From Chitinophaga sedimenti (GTDB lineage Bacteria; Bacteroidota; Bacteroidia; Chitinophagales; Chitinophagaceae), in the NCBI RefSeq assembly GCF_023156195.1, contig NZ_JAKUKA010000001.1, positions 1,488,001 through 1,552,000 on the forward strand: a stretch of DNA of 64,000 bases. Reading direction: 5' to 3'. Numbering within the stretch: position 1 is the stretch's first letter; each line of letters begins with the position of its first letter. Position numbers and translations under genes: made by a program. The notes under the pieces were generated by a model that saw only the letters and a list, made by a program, of their open reading frames with translations, ran no database searches and was not told the origin of the DNA. This document shows, in pieces, positions 9,036 to 18,319 of the stretch.

Positions 9036-10028
9036 GCATCGCCGCCCCGCCGGTGATACTGCCGGTACCTGGTTGGGGTGCATCCCATGACCTCGCAAAA
9101 GGTGCGGGTAAACGATGCATGACTCTTGTACTCCAGTTCATCGGCAATAGCTCCTACCGACAGGTCGGTGGTAGTAAGCAATTTGCAGGCAGCTTTCACC
9201 CGGTCCCGTTTTTTATCGTCCCGTACATTGCTGTTCGTTGCTTTTTTATAGTAACGGTTAAATTTCCGGTAAGGCATATTGAAATCCAGGGCCATCAAAG
9301 GAATGGGTACGCCAAGGTACCTGCGGCTAAGGATTTCATCCCTTGATTCCAGGATAGCTGCGACCTCCGTCGGATCATATTGATAGGTGTCCTTTTTGGA
9401 CTTCTTTGTCTTAGCTAGGTCATCGATGAACTGCAGCATCAGTTTATCAACCTGGCTGTCGACCAATACTTCGCGGGGTGCGCCTATTTGTCCAAGAGGC
9501 CAGTTGCCGCAATAGCTTCGTGGTTTTACTTCCGGTGGGCACATAAGGAAGGCGCCAGCCATCAGGACTTAATGTGGAGGCGCGTTTGTAAAAGGTATGA
9601 AGGTCCGGATAGCTTTTGCTCAGCATTTCAATGAGCGGAAGGCTGATCTTCACCTTCACCGATATACAATTCCCTTTCTGGATGCGATAGCAATGTTTAC
9701 CAGTGGGCAAATAACTAAGACTGCAAGTATGATGTTGCTGCCACATGTCGCCCAGTTGATCATGGTGAGCGTCTATCCGGCCCGTCACTACATAATTGAG
9801 AAAAACGCCGGGTTCTTCCAGGTCAAAGTAAGCCTCCACAGCTGATTTCAGACGGAAGTGATAAAAGGCCACCTGGCTGCGTCCACCCGCATCGGTTTGC
9901 TGCTGAATAGCGCCGAATGTGCCGGTGGTTTCCATAACATCGGCGTGGGTAATGAGGTCAACGAAAGTGTGGGGATGATGATGCGTCGTAACCGTCACCT
10001 CCCCGTTTTGGGGGAAATTAAAGAGCAT
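9032..10028 (-). CDS. AraC-family regulator (one frameshift)
   Basis: Restored length about 331 residues. The N-terminal ligand/cupin-like part begins MLFNFPQNGEVTV. The C-terminal helix-turn-helix pair is clear: VKAACKLLTTTDLSVGAIADELEYKSHASFTRTFCEVMGCTPTRYRQ (9040-9185), the classic AraC signature. The reading frame changes once between about 9465 and 9510, consistent with one extra base. It precedes the divergent gene at 10211; whether it controls it is unknown. Confidence 0.8.
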
Positions 10029-10210
10029 AAGATTGGATTTTGGTGTAATGCTGCGACGGTAGGCTGAATCATGATGAAGATAATAATTGTGTTTTTATCT
10101 GCCAAAAATGGTCAAACCAAAGAAATTACAAATCCGCATAATCTTATTACCAACACGGTAACAATAAAAATCACGGTATACGCACCTTTGCAATAACCAA
10201 ATCATATGTT

Positions 10211-10744
10211 ATGAAAAAACGACAATTCCACGTTCCAAACCGGTTGCAGGGATCTCTGCTCAGCTTGTCGCCCGCTACCGGCGTACAGCCCCGGGCGCCG
10301 CTGTCAGTATCCCCAAAAGAAGGCACGTTGCTGATGATGGCAGGAGCCAACGCCTGGGGGCAATTTGCGATCAACGATCCGGCTACAAGAAGTCAGTATG
10401 AAAAGCTCGGCGTGAACGGGCAAAGTATTTACCATTTGGCAGTAGCCGATTACTTTAAGCCGCCCGGAATAATCAATATCAGCACGGAGTTGTATAAGGG
10501 ACGGATAGGCGACGTTATCACAATTACGGCAACGGATAATGTATACGTTTCGTCTGTTACGGTCGACATCCTGCTGCCTGGCAACCAGTTGGTGGAGCAG
10601 GGAAGTGCACTGCCGGCCTTCGGCGATAGCTGGACTTACACTGCCCAAAAGGCCAACCGGTCATTACGCGATGCTTATGTACTGGTAACCGTTCGCGATC
10701 TTCCTGGTAATGCGGCTTCCGCCACACAGGGGATATTATTTTGA
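10211..10744 (+). CDS. Bacteroidota protein of unknown function (paralogue B)
   Basis: 177 residues. From residue ~48 it aligns with the 7394 product: WGQFAINDPATRSQYEKLGV against YAQEVLADPELKALYEAAL, then VADYFKPPGI against VRDFFKAPKV, GDVITITATDNVYVSSVTV, SWTYTAQ and VRDLPGNAAS. The first ~45 residues are unrelated and replace the RGNVAKQIVFRK module of paralogue A. The downstream DUF7003 gene starts 26 bases after the stop, so the genes could be co-transcribed. Function not known. Confidence 0.7.
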   Translation: MKKRQFHVPNRLQGSLLSLSPATGVQPRAPLSVSPKEGTLLMMAGANAWGQFAINDPATRSQYEKLGVNGQSIYHLAVADYFKPPGIINISTELYKGRIGDVITITATDNVYVSSVTVDILLPGNQLVEQGSALPAFGDSWTYTAQKANRSLRDAYVLVTVRDLPGNAASATQGILF

Positions 10745-10770
10745 TATTATTCAACGCTAAACTTTGTTTT

Positions 10771-11710
10771 ATGTTATCAACAACTACAATTCTCGACGCG
10801 CTGAAAGCTGCGCATAACACTCCCGGTATTAAGCCGATGCAATTGATTGTAATGAAGGAATCCCTGCTTTCTTCACGGATCACGCTTTTTAGTGACGGTA
10901 AGGAAAAGTGGGCGCTGGCAATGGAAAAGGTGATCATGTCGACGAATGGCGTACAGCTGCAAACTAATTTTTATGGTAATTGTTACCAGATACCTGCACT
11001 AAAGCAGGATGCGGATTTTAGTAACATGATGGTGGAGGATCTCCTTAATATCCTGGACTGTGAAGCGGATTGGGACGGTGATTATATGCCGGAAAATCCT
11101 TCACCCTGGATGATGCGCGGCATTAGTATTGAACTGGAACAGGATCCGGCGGTGATCGCCGAAAGCGTCCCATGGTGCAATGGTGAGCAAATTTCGCTGA
11201 TGGATCAGCTGTGTTACCTCGCTGCTACAAAAAAGATATGTGGCATGCAGATACAAAGGTATTGTCTGCATGTTTGCCGCAAGATGTAAACAGGGTATTA
11301 GTGGTGGAAGAGTGGCAGCATCGCGATCCGTACCATCATCTTTTGCTTGACGTTTCGTGGGAGGATGAAGCGGAGTTTCTGGGAGTCCTGTCCGACGACA
11401 TCTGGGTAATTTTTTTGTTATTATGGCTGCAAAGGAAGGTGATGCCGAGTTGGCTTTCCATCGCTATCCTTCTCCCACCTGGGATCCACACTGGGATATC
11501 ACTTTTCAGATGTTTGCTAAAGTGCTGGTGACGGGCGATCCGGAGCTTTTCGAGGCAGGACAGTTCACCAATTCCGGTTGCTTCAGCCGCATGGGCGGTG
11601 AGGTTGGGTTTTCGGAAAATGGAGAGGTGTCTCCAATATCTCCCGAAGATATAGATAGTCCAATAAGCCCAATTAGTCCACTGTCTTTCCTGTTGGCGTC
11701 ACGCCATTGA
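10771..11710 (+). CDS. DUF7003-like protein, first of a tandem pair (two frameshifts)
   Basis: Restored length about 313 residues after adding one A in the run at ~11227 and one T in the run at ~11413. Features matching my recollection of DUF7003 are an early SRITLFSDGKEKWALAME segment, FYGNCY, then LSACLPQDVNRVLVVEEWQHRDPY and a WDITFQMFAKVLVTGDPELF end. The product is soluble with no signal peptide. It is clearly paralogous to the following gene. The last ~30 residues after SRMGGEVGF are Pro/Ser/Ile-rich (SPISPEDIDSPISPISP) and are probably a variable tail. Function unknown; an immunity-like role is only a thought. Confidence 0.6.
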
Positions 11711-11736
11711 GTCATTCACATCTAAATACGATTATC

Positions 11737-12628
11737 ATGATTAATGTTCGGGATATATTATACGAGGTGGACTGTCATCAGTCAGATACCCGGTATTCGC
11801 TGATGCAACTGAATGATCCGTTCGATATGTTGCTATCTGCAAGGGTGAGTTTATTTACCAATGTGCGAAGTCACTGGATCGCCGTTTTCGAGAAGTTGGT
11901 ATACGTTGTTGAGCAGGACGAAATTGTGCTGAAGCTATATGCGGTGGGCAATTGCACCCGATCGCCGAAGACCTTTGCTGCCGATAAGTTCAGGAACTGT
12001 TATCACTTGTACCCGATCAACTATTTCAACTACCGCGAAACAGTTTCTGGCGGAGATATACAACCCTGGGCGAAATATTGGGTGGTGAATAATGAGGAAT
12101 TATCCATCGCTTTCGATGAACGCGATTTGTGCCCGTCGTATTACTGGGCAAGGGAAGGAGCAATACCAGCGTTTCATGTAGCACGCCATCTGGCGGAACT
12201 TCACCCGGATGTATTCCATGCCAGCGACGAGGTCTTGAAAGAACTGATGCCGCGACACGTGAGAAAAGTGTTGAAACTGGATTATTGGCATCACCCGGGA
12301 TCCGCGGGAACATGTGCTGACGATAGAGGGAGAATCCGGGCCGGGGCGTGTGATCGGACGGCTTTCCGATGATGAAACGGCCACGATGGATACCGTTAAT
12401 GCGTTAGGGAAGTATCGGGGTAAAGAAGATGGCAGCTACTTTGTCATCAGTGATAGCTTGTCGCAGACGTTTAATTGTTTGCAGGATGAAACCTGGATGC
12501 AGTTTGCGCAGGTGATGTCTACTGGGGATCCCGGTTTTTATAAACCGACGCTGGAGCCTAACACAGATTGGCTGAACAGGTTAGGGGCGGGGTTGGTGAT
12601 GATGTGGGCGGGGCATGATGCGGAGTAA
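11737..12628 (+). CDS. DUF7003-like protein, second of a tandem pair (one frameshift)
   Basis: Restored length about 296 residues. Order: ARVSLFTNVRSHWIAVFEK, YAVGNCTRS, HLAELHPDVFHASDEVLKEL, then HVRKVLKLDYWHHPDPREH once one extra G is removed from the CCCGGG at 12294-12299, and WMQFAQVMSTGDPGFYKPTLEPNTDW near the C-terminus. The alignment with the preceding gene runs along its whole length (WHHPDPREH against WQHRDPYHH fixes the indel). ATG 11737 is chosen because it is the first good in-frame start after the upstream stop. Confidence 0.6.
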
Positions 12629-12657
12629 GCGGGTGAATATGGTTGACGCGATGGCGC

Positions 12658-13694
12658 TTACGGGCGCCCTCTTTTCGTGTGAGACATGTGCTGAATATTT
12701 TTCCATTCGCGATAATCCGTCGGTGTTTGCCCCGTCCATCTTTTAAACGCTCTCACAAATCCAGCCGGTTCTGCATAACCTAAGACCTGCGAAATTTCTT
12801 TAACTGTAAAAGCGTCGTTTTGTATGTACCGTACAGCCAAAGACTTGCGTACTTCTTCCAGTATATCAAGAAAGGATACACCTTCTTCCTTTAGTTTGCG
12901 TTGCAAAGTTCGGGCGCTCATGCAGAAATTCCCGGCTACCGTTTCGAGTGATGGGGCATTGAGATAAGAATTGGCTATAAGATAATTGAATATTCTTGCC
13001 GAGAAGCGACCATGAAGTGTGGAGCTGCCCGACATACTGCTTATCTGGCCCAACAATAAAGTCTGAATCTCGTAGTTGGCAGTAATGATCGGCTCCTGCA
13101 GAAATGCTTTTTGGAATTCAAGCCGGTAATGTGTGCTTCTTTTCGGCTGGCATCTGAATAACCCCATATATTCCCTGTCAAAGCTCGTTTTATAGGTGGG
13201 TAGTCCAACACTTACGGGCTTGGGGCGCACCATTAACAGGCCGTTTAGTTCATACAGGGCAAAGGCAGCAAGAAAGTCTCCCATTTGATCCCGTGTGTTG
13301 GGATACTTTTCTGAGCCTTTATTGTGACGGAACAGGATGCTAAAAGTATCCTTGTGTTCTTCAACCTCCATCGTATAAAAGTCCGTCAACAGGTGAACGA
13401 AGGCGCAGGCATGGAGCAGGGCATCTTTTACGTTGGCGCTTGTCTGGATAATCTGTCCCACGACACCTAATGCAGCGATCTGCATGGTGGAACCGAAGTG
13501 TGTTCCCACCAATTCATCTTTGGAAAGATGAATAATGTTCTTCCATAACGCTTCTACCGGAGATCGGTAAGTTCAAAAGTATCCCGGAACTTTTCTGCGG
13601 GGATGCCGGCCAATAATGCGGCCCTGTCTATATCGAGTTCGCGGTTCCTGCAAAAGATGATCAGTGACTGAAAGAATATTTGTCTGTAGTTCAT
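12658..13694 (-). CDS. AraC-family regulator with Arabinose_bd-type N-terminus (one frameshift)
   Basis: Restored length about 345 residues. The reading frame up to 13512 lacks a proper start; an upstream stretch from ATG 13694 (MNYRQIFFQSLIIFCRNREL) joins it after restoring one C at the CCGG at 13557-13560. The N-terminus then looks like the OruR/GadX type (IDRAALLAGIPAEKF; GTHFGSTMQIAALG). The C-terminal HTH pair reads FCMSARTLQRKLKEEGVSF and VKEISQVLGYAEPAGFVRAFKRWTGQTPTDYR. It is divergent from the small membrane protein at 13822, a plausible target. Confidence 0.85.
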
Positions 13695-13791
13695 ACACAA
13701 ATGTCGAAACGATGGAGCTTACTTCGTTGTGATGGCGCAAAATGATAACACGATGTCGCGTAAAGGTAATAATCCCCGGCTTATAGGGAAG

Positions 13792-13799
13792 TATGTTTG
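13792..13799 (+). promoter_or_regulatory. -7 promoter element (TATGTTTG)
   Basis: TATGTTTG fits TAnnTTTG and lies 22 bases upstream of the ATG at 13822. Confidence 0.45.
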
Positions 13800-13821
13800 T
13801 GGAAACAAAAAAGAATAAATC

Positions 13822-14190
13822 ATGACACTAAAAAATGTATTGTTGATCAACGCCATAAGCTCCGGCGCCACTGGGATTTTCCTGGCGACGAGTCCCACTT
13901 TTTTTTCGAGGTTATTCGATGTACAAAGTACCGTGCCCTTTGCGGAAACAGGTATCTTTTTGATCGTGTTTGCCTTGTTTGTTTTTATAACTGCGCTGGC
14001 GACACCAGTTAAGAAAAGCCTGGCGAAAATTATTACTGGCCTTGATATAACGTGGGTAGTCGCCAGTGTTGCGGCTGTGGTCCTGCTTTTTACGTCCATC
14101 AGCATCATAGGATCAATAATAATTATCGGTGTTGCGGCCTGGGTGGGGTTAATGGCTTATTTACAAAGCAGAAAACTTGAAAATTCCTGA
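13822..14190 (+). CDS. Small four-helix membrane protein, hypothetical
   Basis: 122 residues, almost entirely hydrophobic, with four predicted membrane segments (about 7-24, 40-60, 72-90, 94-112). Family not recognised. It is transcribed away from the AraC gene at 12658-13694 and may be under its control. Confidence 0.7.
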   Translation: MTLKNVLLINAISSGATGIFLATSPTFFSRLFDVQSTVPFAETGIFLIVFALFVFITALATPVKKSLAKIITGLDITWVVASVAAVVLLFTSISIIGSIIIIGVAAWVGLMAYLQSRKLENS

Positions 14191-14197
14191 TGCAAAA

Positions 14198-14218
14198 GGG
14201 CTGCTCACCGGGCAGCCC
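14198..14218 (-). terminator. Terminator of the HAD/SDR/UbiA operon
   Basis: GGGCTGC / GCAGCCC hairpin between convergent genes. On the minus strand it is followed by CCCTTTTGC, a short T run. Confidence 0.55.
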
Positions 14219-14230
14219 TATCTATCTAAA

Positions 14231-14824
14231 TTAACTTCTAAACGGCCTGAAACTCGCCACCTGCGCCATCGCCAACATTTGCTTATCCCCGCCGCTATCA
14301 CCATAAGCATATATCTTCTCATAATCAGCAAGCGTCACCGCCGCCTCAATCCGGCAAACCTTCTCATCCCCATTACAGTTAAGCCCGTCAATCATACCAC
14401 TAACTTTACCATTGTTAACCACCAGCTTCGACCCAATACACTCAATACCCATCGAAGCACACCAGGGCGCCACCCAATTCTCCGCCGAAGCCGTCACCAC
14501 GATCACCCGCACCCCATTCGCCAGGTGCTGCGCAATTTCCGCCTTCGCACCGGGACGAATCATCGCCGGCAACGCGGAGCCACAAAAGTCATCGCAGCCT
14601 TTCTGGAAATCAGTTAAGGACATGCCGGAAAAGTGATATTTCAACATCAGCTCTTTGGTGCGCTGATTAGAGATCATCTTTAATTTAAACATCACCAGGA
14701 TAGGAGAGAGTATCAGCCAGCTGGCCACCAGGGCAGGCGTACCTTTCTGGAAACGGATGATCTCCCAGAGGGTGTCCTTCGTGGTAATCGTTCCGTCAAA
14801 ATCAAAAAACGCGATCTGCTTCAT
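14231..14824 (-). CDS. HAD-IB family phosphatase
   Basis: 197 residues. HAD motif I is DFDGT (Asp8, Asp10), motif II is VVTAS, and motif III/IV is YAYGDSGGDKQML. A hydrophobic cap stretch (ALVASWLILSPILVMF) suggests membrane association. It overlaps the SDR gene by one base at 14824 (stop/start), so it is the last gene of a three-gene operon with the SDR and UbiA. In that context it could remove the 5-phosphate from a polyprenyl-phosphoryl pentose phosphate; this is inference from context, not from the sequence. Confidence 0.8.
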   Translation of the reverse strand: MKQIAFFDFDGTITTKDTLWEIIRFQKGTPALVASWLILSPILVMFKLKMISNQRTKELMLKYHFSGMSLTDFQKGCDDFCGSALPAMIRPGAKAEIAQHLANGVRVIVVTASAENWVAPWCASMGIECIGSKLVVNNGKVSGMIDGLNCNGDEKVCRIEAAVTLADYEKIYAYGDSGGDKQMLAMAQVASFRPFRS

Positions 14825-15555
14825 TACAGTTTCAGTTTTTTAAACATGAATTCCGGAACGCTCTTGATGATCAGCATAATGTAACGCCAGAACCATTTGG
14901 TATAGATGGTATTCTTTTTCTTTTGTACGGCTTTGTAGATGTCGTTGGCCACCTGTTCCGGCTGCGCGGTTAAGATACCGGGCAGGTTCAGGTTTTCGGT
15001 CATACGGGTGGCTACGAAGCCGGGTTGTACGCTCAGCACGTGCACGCCCGTATGAAACAGGCGGTTGCGCAGTCCGGACAGGTAAGCGGTGAAACCTGCT
15101 TTGGCGCTGCCGTACAGGTAGTTGCTCTGCCTGCCACGCTCGCCCGCTACAGAGCTGATGCCCACGATGAGGCCTGCCCGTTTAGCGGCATAATCTTCCG
15201 CTACTACATTCAGGATGGAAACCGCACCGGTATAGTTCGTATGCAGGATGCGCGCAGCTTCGTTCCAGTCGGCCTGACCTTTCTCCTGGTCGCCCAGGTA
15301 ACCGAACACGCAGATGGTAATATCGGGCTTCACAGGTAAGCTGTTGTAAAACGCGGTGTGTGAAGCGAAATCCAATGCATCGAAGGAGAGGGCTTCGGTG
15401 GTTACGCCGTAACGGAGATGCAGGTCATTTTTGAGCGCAGTCATCAAACCGGCATTGCGGCCGGCGAGCTGGATGTTGTATTTTTCGGTAGCAAACTTCC
15501 GGGCGACCGCCACGGCCATATCGGAGCCTGCACCCAGTATCAGCACTGTTGGCAT
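14824..15555 (-). CDS. Short-chain dehydrogenase, DprE2-like
   Basis: 243 residues. The NAD(P) loop is LGAGSDMAVAVA at the N-terminus; the active site shows Ser in GISSVAG and the pair YGSAK (YxxxK). The N-terminal 'ILGAGSDMA' style and a C-terminal membrane-facing helix (YIMLIIKSVPEFMFKKLKL) resemble decaprenylphosphoryl-2-keto-pentose reductase (DprE2). It sits between the UbiA prenyltransferase and the HAD phosphatase, 7 bases after the former. No FAD-dependent DprE1 partner is seen nearby. Confidence 0.75.
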   Translation of the reverse strand: MPTVLILGAGSDMAVAVARKFATEKYNIQLAGRNAGLMTALKNDLHLRYGVTTEALSFDALDFASHTAFYNSLPVKPDITICVFGYLGDQEKGQADWNEAARILHTNYTGAVSILNVVAEDYAAKRAGLIVGISSVAGERGRQSNYLYGSAKAGFTAYLSGLRNRLFHTGVHVLSVQPGFVATRMTENLNLPGILTAQPEQVANDIYKAVQKKKNTIYTKWFWRYIMLIIKSVPEFMFKKLKL

Positions 15556-15562
15556 AGTAATA

Positions 15563-16449
15563 TTAATTGAAGAAACTTTGATCCGTTGGTAAATAGATTA
15601 ATACGTAAAAACTCAGGATCCAGAGGAGAATGGTTAACTGCACAAAGCGGTCCTTGTACAGGATTTTGGTGGGAGAACCGGTATTGTTCTCCACGTAAGT
15701 GATCTGCAGGTACCGCATCAGTCCCGCAATTACGAATATACAGGTATAGTATAAGCGATAGGTATGAAAACGCGTCATGGTTTCGGGCGACATGCAATAC
15801 ATCAGGTACGCCACGATAATGATCGCCGATACCAGCGCCAGGGATACGTTCAGGAAGTCCATGTTGTAACCCTTGGAGGCTTTGCGCATGTCCATGCCGG
15901 ACTCGATCTTCAGCAGCACGTCGTCGCGGCGTTTAGCGATGGCCGGGAACAGCGCCAGCAGGAACACCATGATCATCAGCCACTCCGACACCGGGATGTT
16001 GGCGGCGATACCGCCGGCCTTCACGCGCAGCACAAAGCCGATGGATACAATGATGATGTCCGGGATAGAAATGTTCTTCAGTCCGAAGGAGTAAGCGATG
16101 TTCATCACAAAGTAAATGCCCAGTACAAACAGGAACTTCTCTTTGACGAAGTAACCGGTCGCCATACCCAATACCACGCACACAAAGAAGATGGCCAGTC
16201 CCGCAGGTTTGCTCACCGCCCCGCTTGCCAGGGGGCGCTTGCTTTCTTCGGGTGCTTGCGATCGTTCTCAATATCGCGGTAGTCATTAATAATGTAGATA
16301 CTGCTGGCGATCAGGCTAAACGCCACGAACGCCTTGATCAGCTCAATGATCTTGTCAACATTGGTGAGCTCGCCGGCAAAGAAGAGCGGAATAAACAGGA
16401 ATGCATTCTTGGCCCAATGTGCAGGGCGTAATAGTTTAAGATATTGCAC
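15563..16449 (-). CDS. UbiA-family decaprenyl-phosphate phosphoribosyltransferase-like enzyme (one frameshift)
   Basis: Restored length about 295 residues. The first Asp motif NDYRDIEND (residues 55-63) fits NDxxDxxxD. The HPKK..RPLASGAVS segment, the second region YSFGLKNISIPDIIIVSIGFVLR and the AKRRDD loop match the DPPR synthase branch (Rv3806c type), which transfers 5-phosphoribose from PRPP to polyprenyl phosphate, rather than quinone prenyltransferases. Seven to nine membrane helices. One base is missing near 16240, before GCAAGCGCCCC. A minus-strand -7 element lies at 16475-16482. First gene of the operon. Confidence 0.85.
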
Positions 16450-16474
16450 GGGGATTAAACATTATTGTTGGGCG

Positions 16475-16482
16475 CAAAGATA
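16475..16482 (-). promoter_or_regulatory. -7 promoter element (TATCTTTG) of the UbiA operon
   Basis: Minus-strand TATCTTTG fits TAnnTTTG, 26 bases before ATG 16449. Confidence 0.5.
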
Positions 16483-16631
16483 GAACGAAATTTTGACATT
16501 CCATTTTCCGCACCCCCGTTCATCCATTTAAAAGAGCAATTGACTCAAATAATTAACTGGTTTACAATTATTTAATATGAATAAATAAATAGATATTAAT
16601 AAATGGCTACCATTTTAATGCAATAATCTTC

Positions 16632-16639
16632 TATTTTTG
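16632..16639 (+). promoter_or_regulatory. -7 promoter element (TATTTTTG) of the membrane glycosyltransferase-like gene
   Basis: TATTTTTG ends 36 bases before ATG 16675, in an AT-rich divergent intergenic region shared with the UbiA operon. Confidence 0.5.
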
Positions 16640-16674
16640 ACCCGCAATTGATTTTTAACCGCCCCAACTTAGTT

Positions 16675-18312
16675 ATGTCAGGCATATTATTAAACCGTAA
16701 GCGCGCCACCATCATAGAATGTTTAATCATTATCGGTCTGGCCCTTATACCTTTATTCGTTACGTTCCCTTACCGGGTGAACATTTTCCTCTCCTGGGAG
16801 GGTGCATACCGCCTTTCACAGGGACAAATGCCCTACCGCGACTTCGGTACGCCGCTGGGTATAGGCTTCTGGCTGATGCCGGCGCTGTTTTTCAAGTTAT
16901 TTGGTCCGGCAATGATATCGCTGGTAAAAGCACAGGTCGCGTTGAACATCATGAGCGGCTTTGCGTTCCGCAGCATACAGAAGAGCCTGAACGTAAACCT
17001 TGGGGTACGGGTGCTGGCGGTATTGGTATTTGCATTGTCGTATTCCTTCTTTAACTTCTGGCCCTGGTATAATCATACGGTAATTGTGTACGAACTGGTG
17101 GGCATCGCGTTCCTGCTGGCGGCTATCACCAACGAGCAGCCCAATAAATGGCGCATCCCGCAATTGCTGGCGTCCGCGTTTTTCCTGTTCCTGTCTTTCT
17201 TTACCAAGCAGGATGGGGGTGGACTGGCCCTGTTGCTGGCACTGGCCCTGGTGGGGTACCATGTGCTTCAATCTAAAAAATGGAAAGATGCCCTGTTTTT
17301 CCTGGGTTTCTACTTTGCCATAGCGATCATTACTTTTAAAGCGTTTGCCGGTTACGGTATCGGCTATTGGTTTAATCATGGTCAGCCACCGCATAATTCA
17401 CGTTTATCCATTGGCGATATACTCGCCGAAATACTCGGGCAGTCGCAGTGGATCAAGTTTTATGTATTGCTGATGGTGTTGTTGCTGGCGCCTGCCGCGA
17501 AAAATATCAGGGCTGCGTGGAACAACCGGCCGCTGATGTTCCTCACGCTGGTAACCCTGGGCATCCTGGCCGAAGCCGCTATCTTCCAGGTAACGAGCTA
17601 CACGCCGCCGGATAATAATATCTTCTTCCACGCCTTTGCCTTCGCGTTTATCATGCAGCAGGCGTCCGGGCTGCTCCAGTTTAAACTGGAAGAATGGAAA
17701 CCATTCATCATCTCCGGCGCTATGGTGTTACTGTGGTGGTCCGGTTCCTACTGGAAGTACCTCGACCGCGTATTCTCCCGTTTCATGACGCCGCCCGAAT
17801 CGGGCATTGTACAGTCTAAAACCGGCGAGAATGTTATTTCGCGCAATAACTTCATGCTTAGCTACGACTCTACCGACGTGCCTACGTCCGAGTGGGTGTT
17901 TACGGATTTTCCTGAGTTTAAGAAAATCTATATGCCGAAATCGACGGTAGACGGGATGCAGCGTTTCCTGGCTATGCCGGAAATCAAAGGCGCGAACGGT
18001 AACGCCAAAGTACTGAACATGACAGAGCTGACGCCGCTGGCGAGCATCACGCCGTTCAAACTGGAAACCGGCAACAATTACCCGCTGTGGTATCACCTGG
18101 GGGTAGGCATGTTCAACAAACAACTCGACGATTTTAACGCCAAAGTGCGCAGTAAATATTATGATGTGGTGCTGTACGAATACGCACCTTATAACAATAA
18201 CTTCTATCCCTTCTCCCTGCGGGACGAGCTGAAAAAGCACTATCGGCAGGTGGATACGTTCCTGGCGCCGAGAAGGCCAACGAACGCCACGATAGAAGTG
18301 TACGCGAGATAA
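16675..18312 (+). CDS. GT-C-like integral membrane protein
   Basis: About 545 residues from ATG 16675 (MSGILLNRKRA); a TTG 27 bases upstream is less likely. Roughly ten membrane helices in the first 380 residues. The first periplasmic loop has EGAYRLSQGQMPYRDFGTPLG, an acidic motif typical of GT-C glycosyltransferases that use polyprenyl-phosphate sugars (family 39/ArnT-like), followed by a ~150-residue C-terminal soluble part. The adjacent acyltransferase starts 7 bases downstream, so the two form an operon, divergent from the UbiA/SDR/HAD set that could make the lipid-linked sugar donor. Substrate unknown. Confidence 0.7.
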   Translation: MSGILLNRKRATIIECLIIIGLALIPLFVTFPYRVNIFLSWEGAYRLSQGQMPYRDFGTPLGIGFWLMPALFFKLFGPAMISLVKAQVALNIMSGFAFRSIQKSLNVNLGVRVLAVLVFALSYSFFNFWPWYNHTVIVYELVGIAFLLAAITNEQPNKWRIPQLLASAFFLFLSFFTKQDGGGLALLLALALVGYHVLQSKKWKDALFFLGFYFAIAIITFKAFAGYGIGYWFNHGQPPHNSRLSIGDILAEILGQSQWIKFYVLLMVLLLAPAAKNIRAAWNNRPLMFLTLVTLGILAEAAIFQVTSYTPPDNNIFFHAFAFAFIMQQASGLLQFKLEEWKPFIISGAMVLLWWSGSYWKYLDRVFSRFMTPPESGIVQSKTGENVISRNNFMLSYDSTDVPTSEWVFTDFPEFKKIYMPKSTVDGMQRFLAMPEIKGANGNAKVLNMTELTPLASITPFKLETGNNYPLWYHLGVGMFNKQLDDFNAKVRSKYYDVVLYEYAPYNNNFYPFSLRDELKKHYRQVDTFLAPRRPTNATIEVYAR

Positions 18313-18319
18313 CTGGTAA

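Noticed and set aside
15563..16449. UbiA protein as a menaquinone or heme prenyltransferase
   Set aside because: The HPKK...RPLASG and GFVLR/AKRR blocks fit the DPPR-synthase branch, and the neighbours are a DprE2-like SDR and a phosphatase, not quinone or heme genes.
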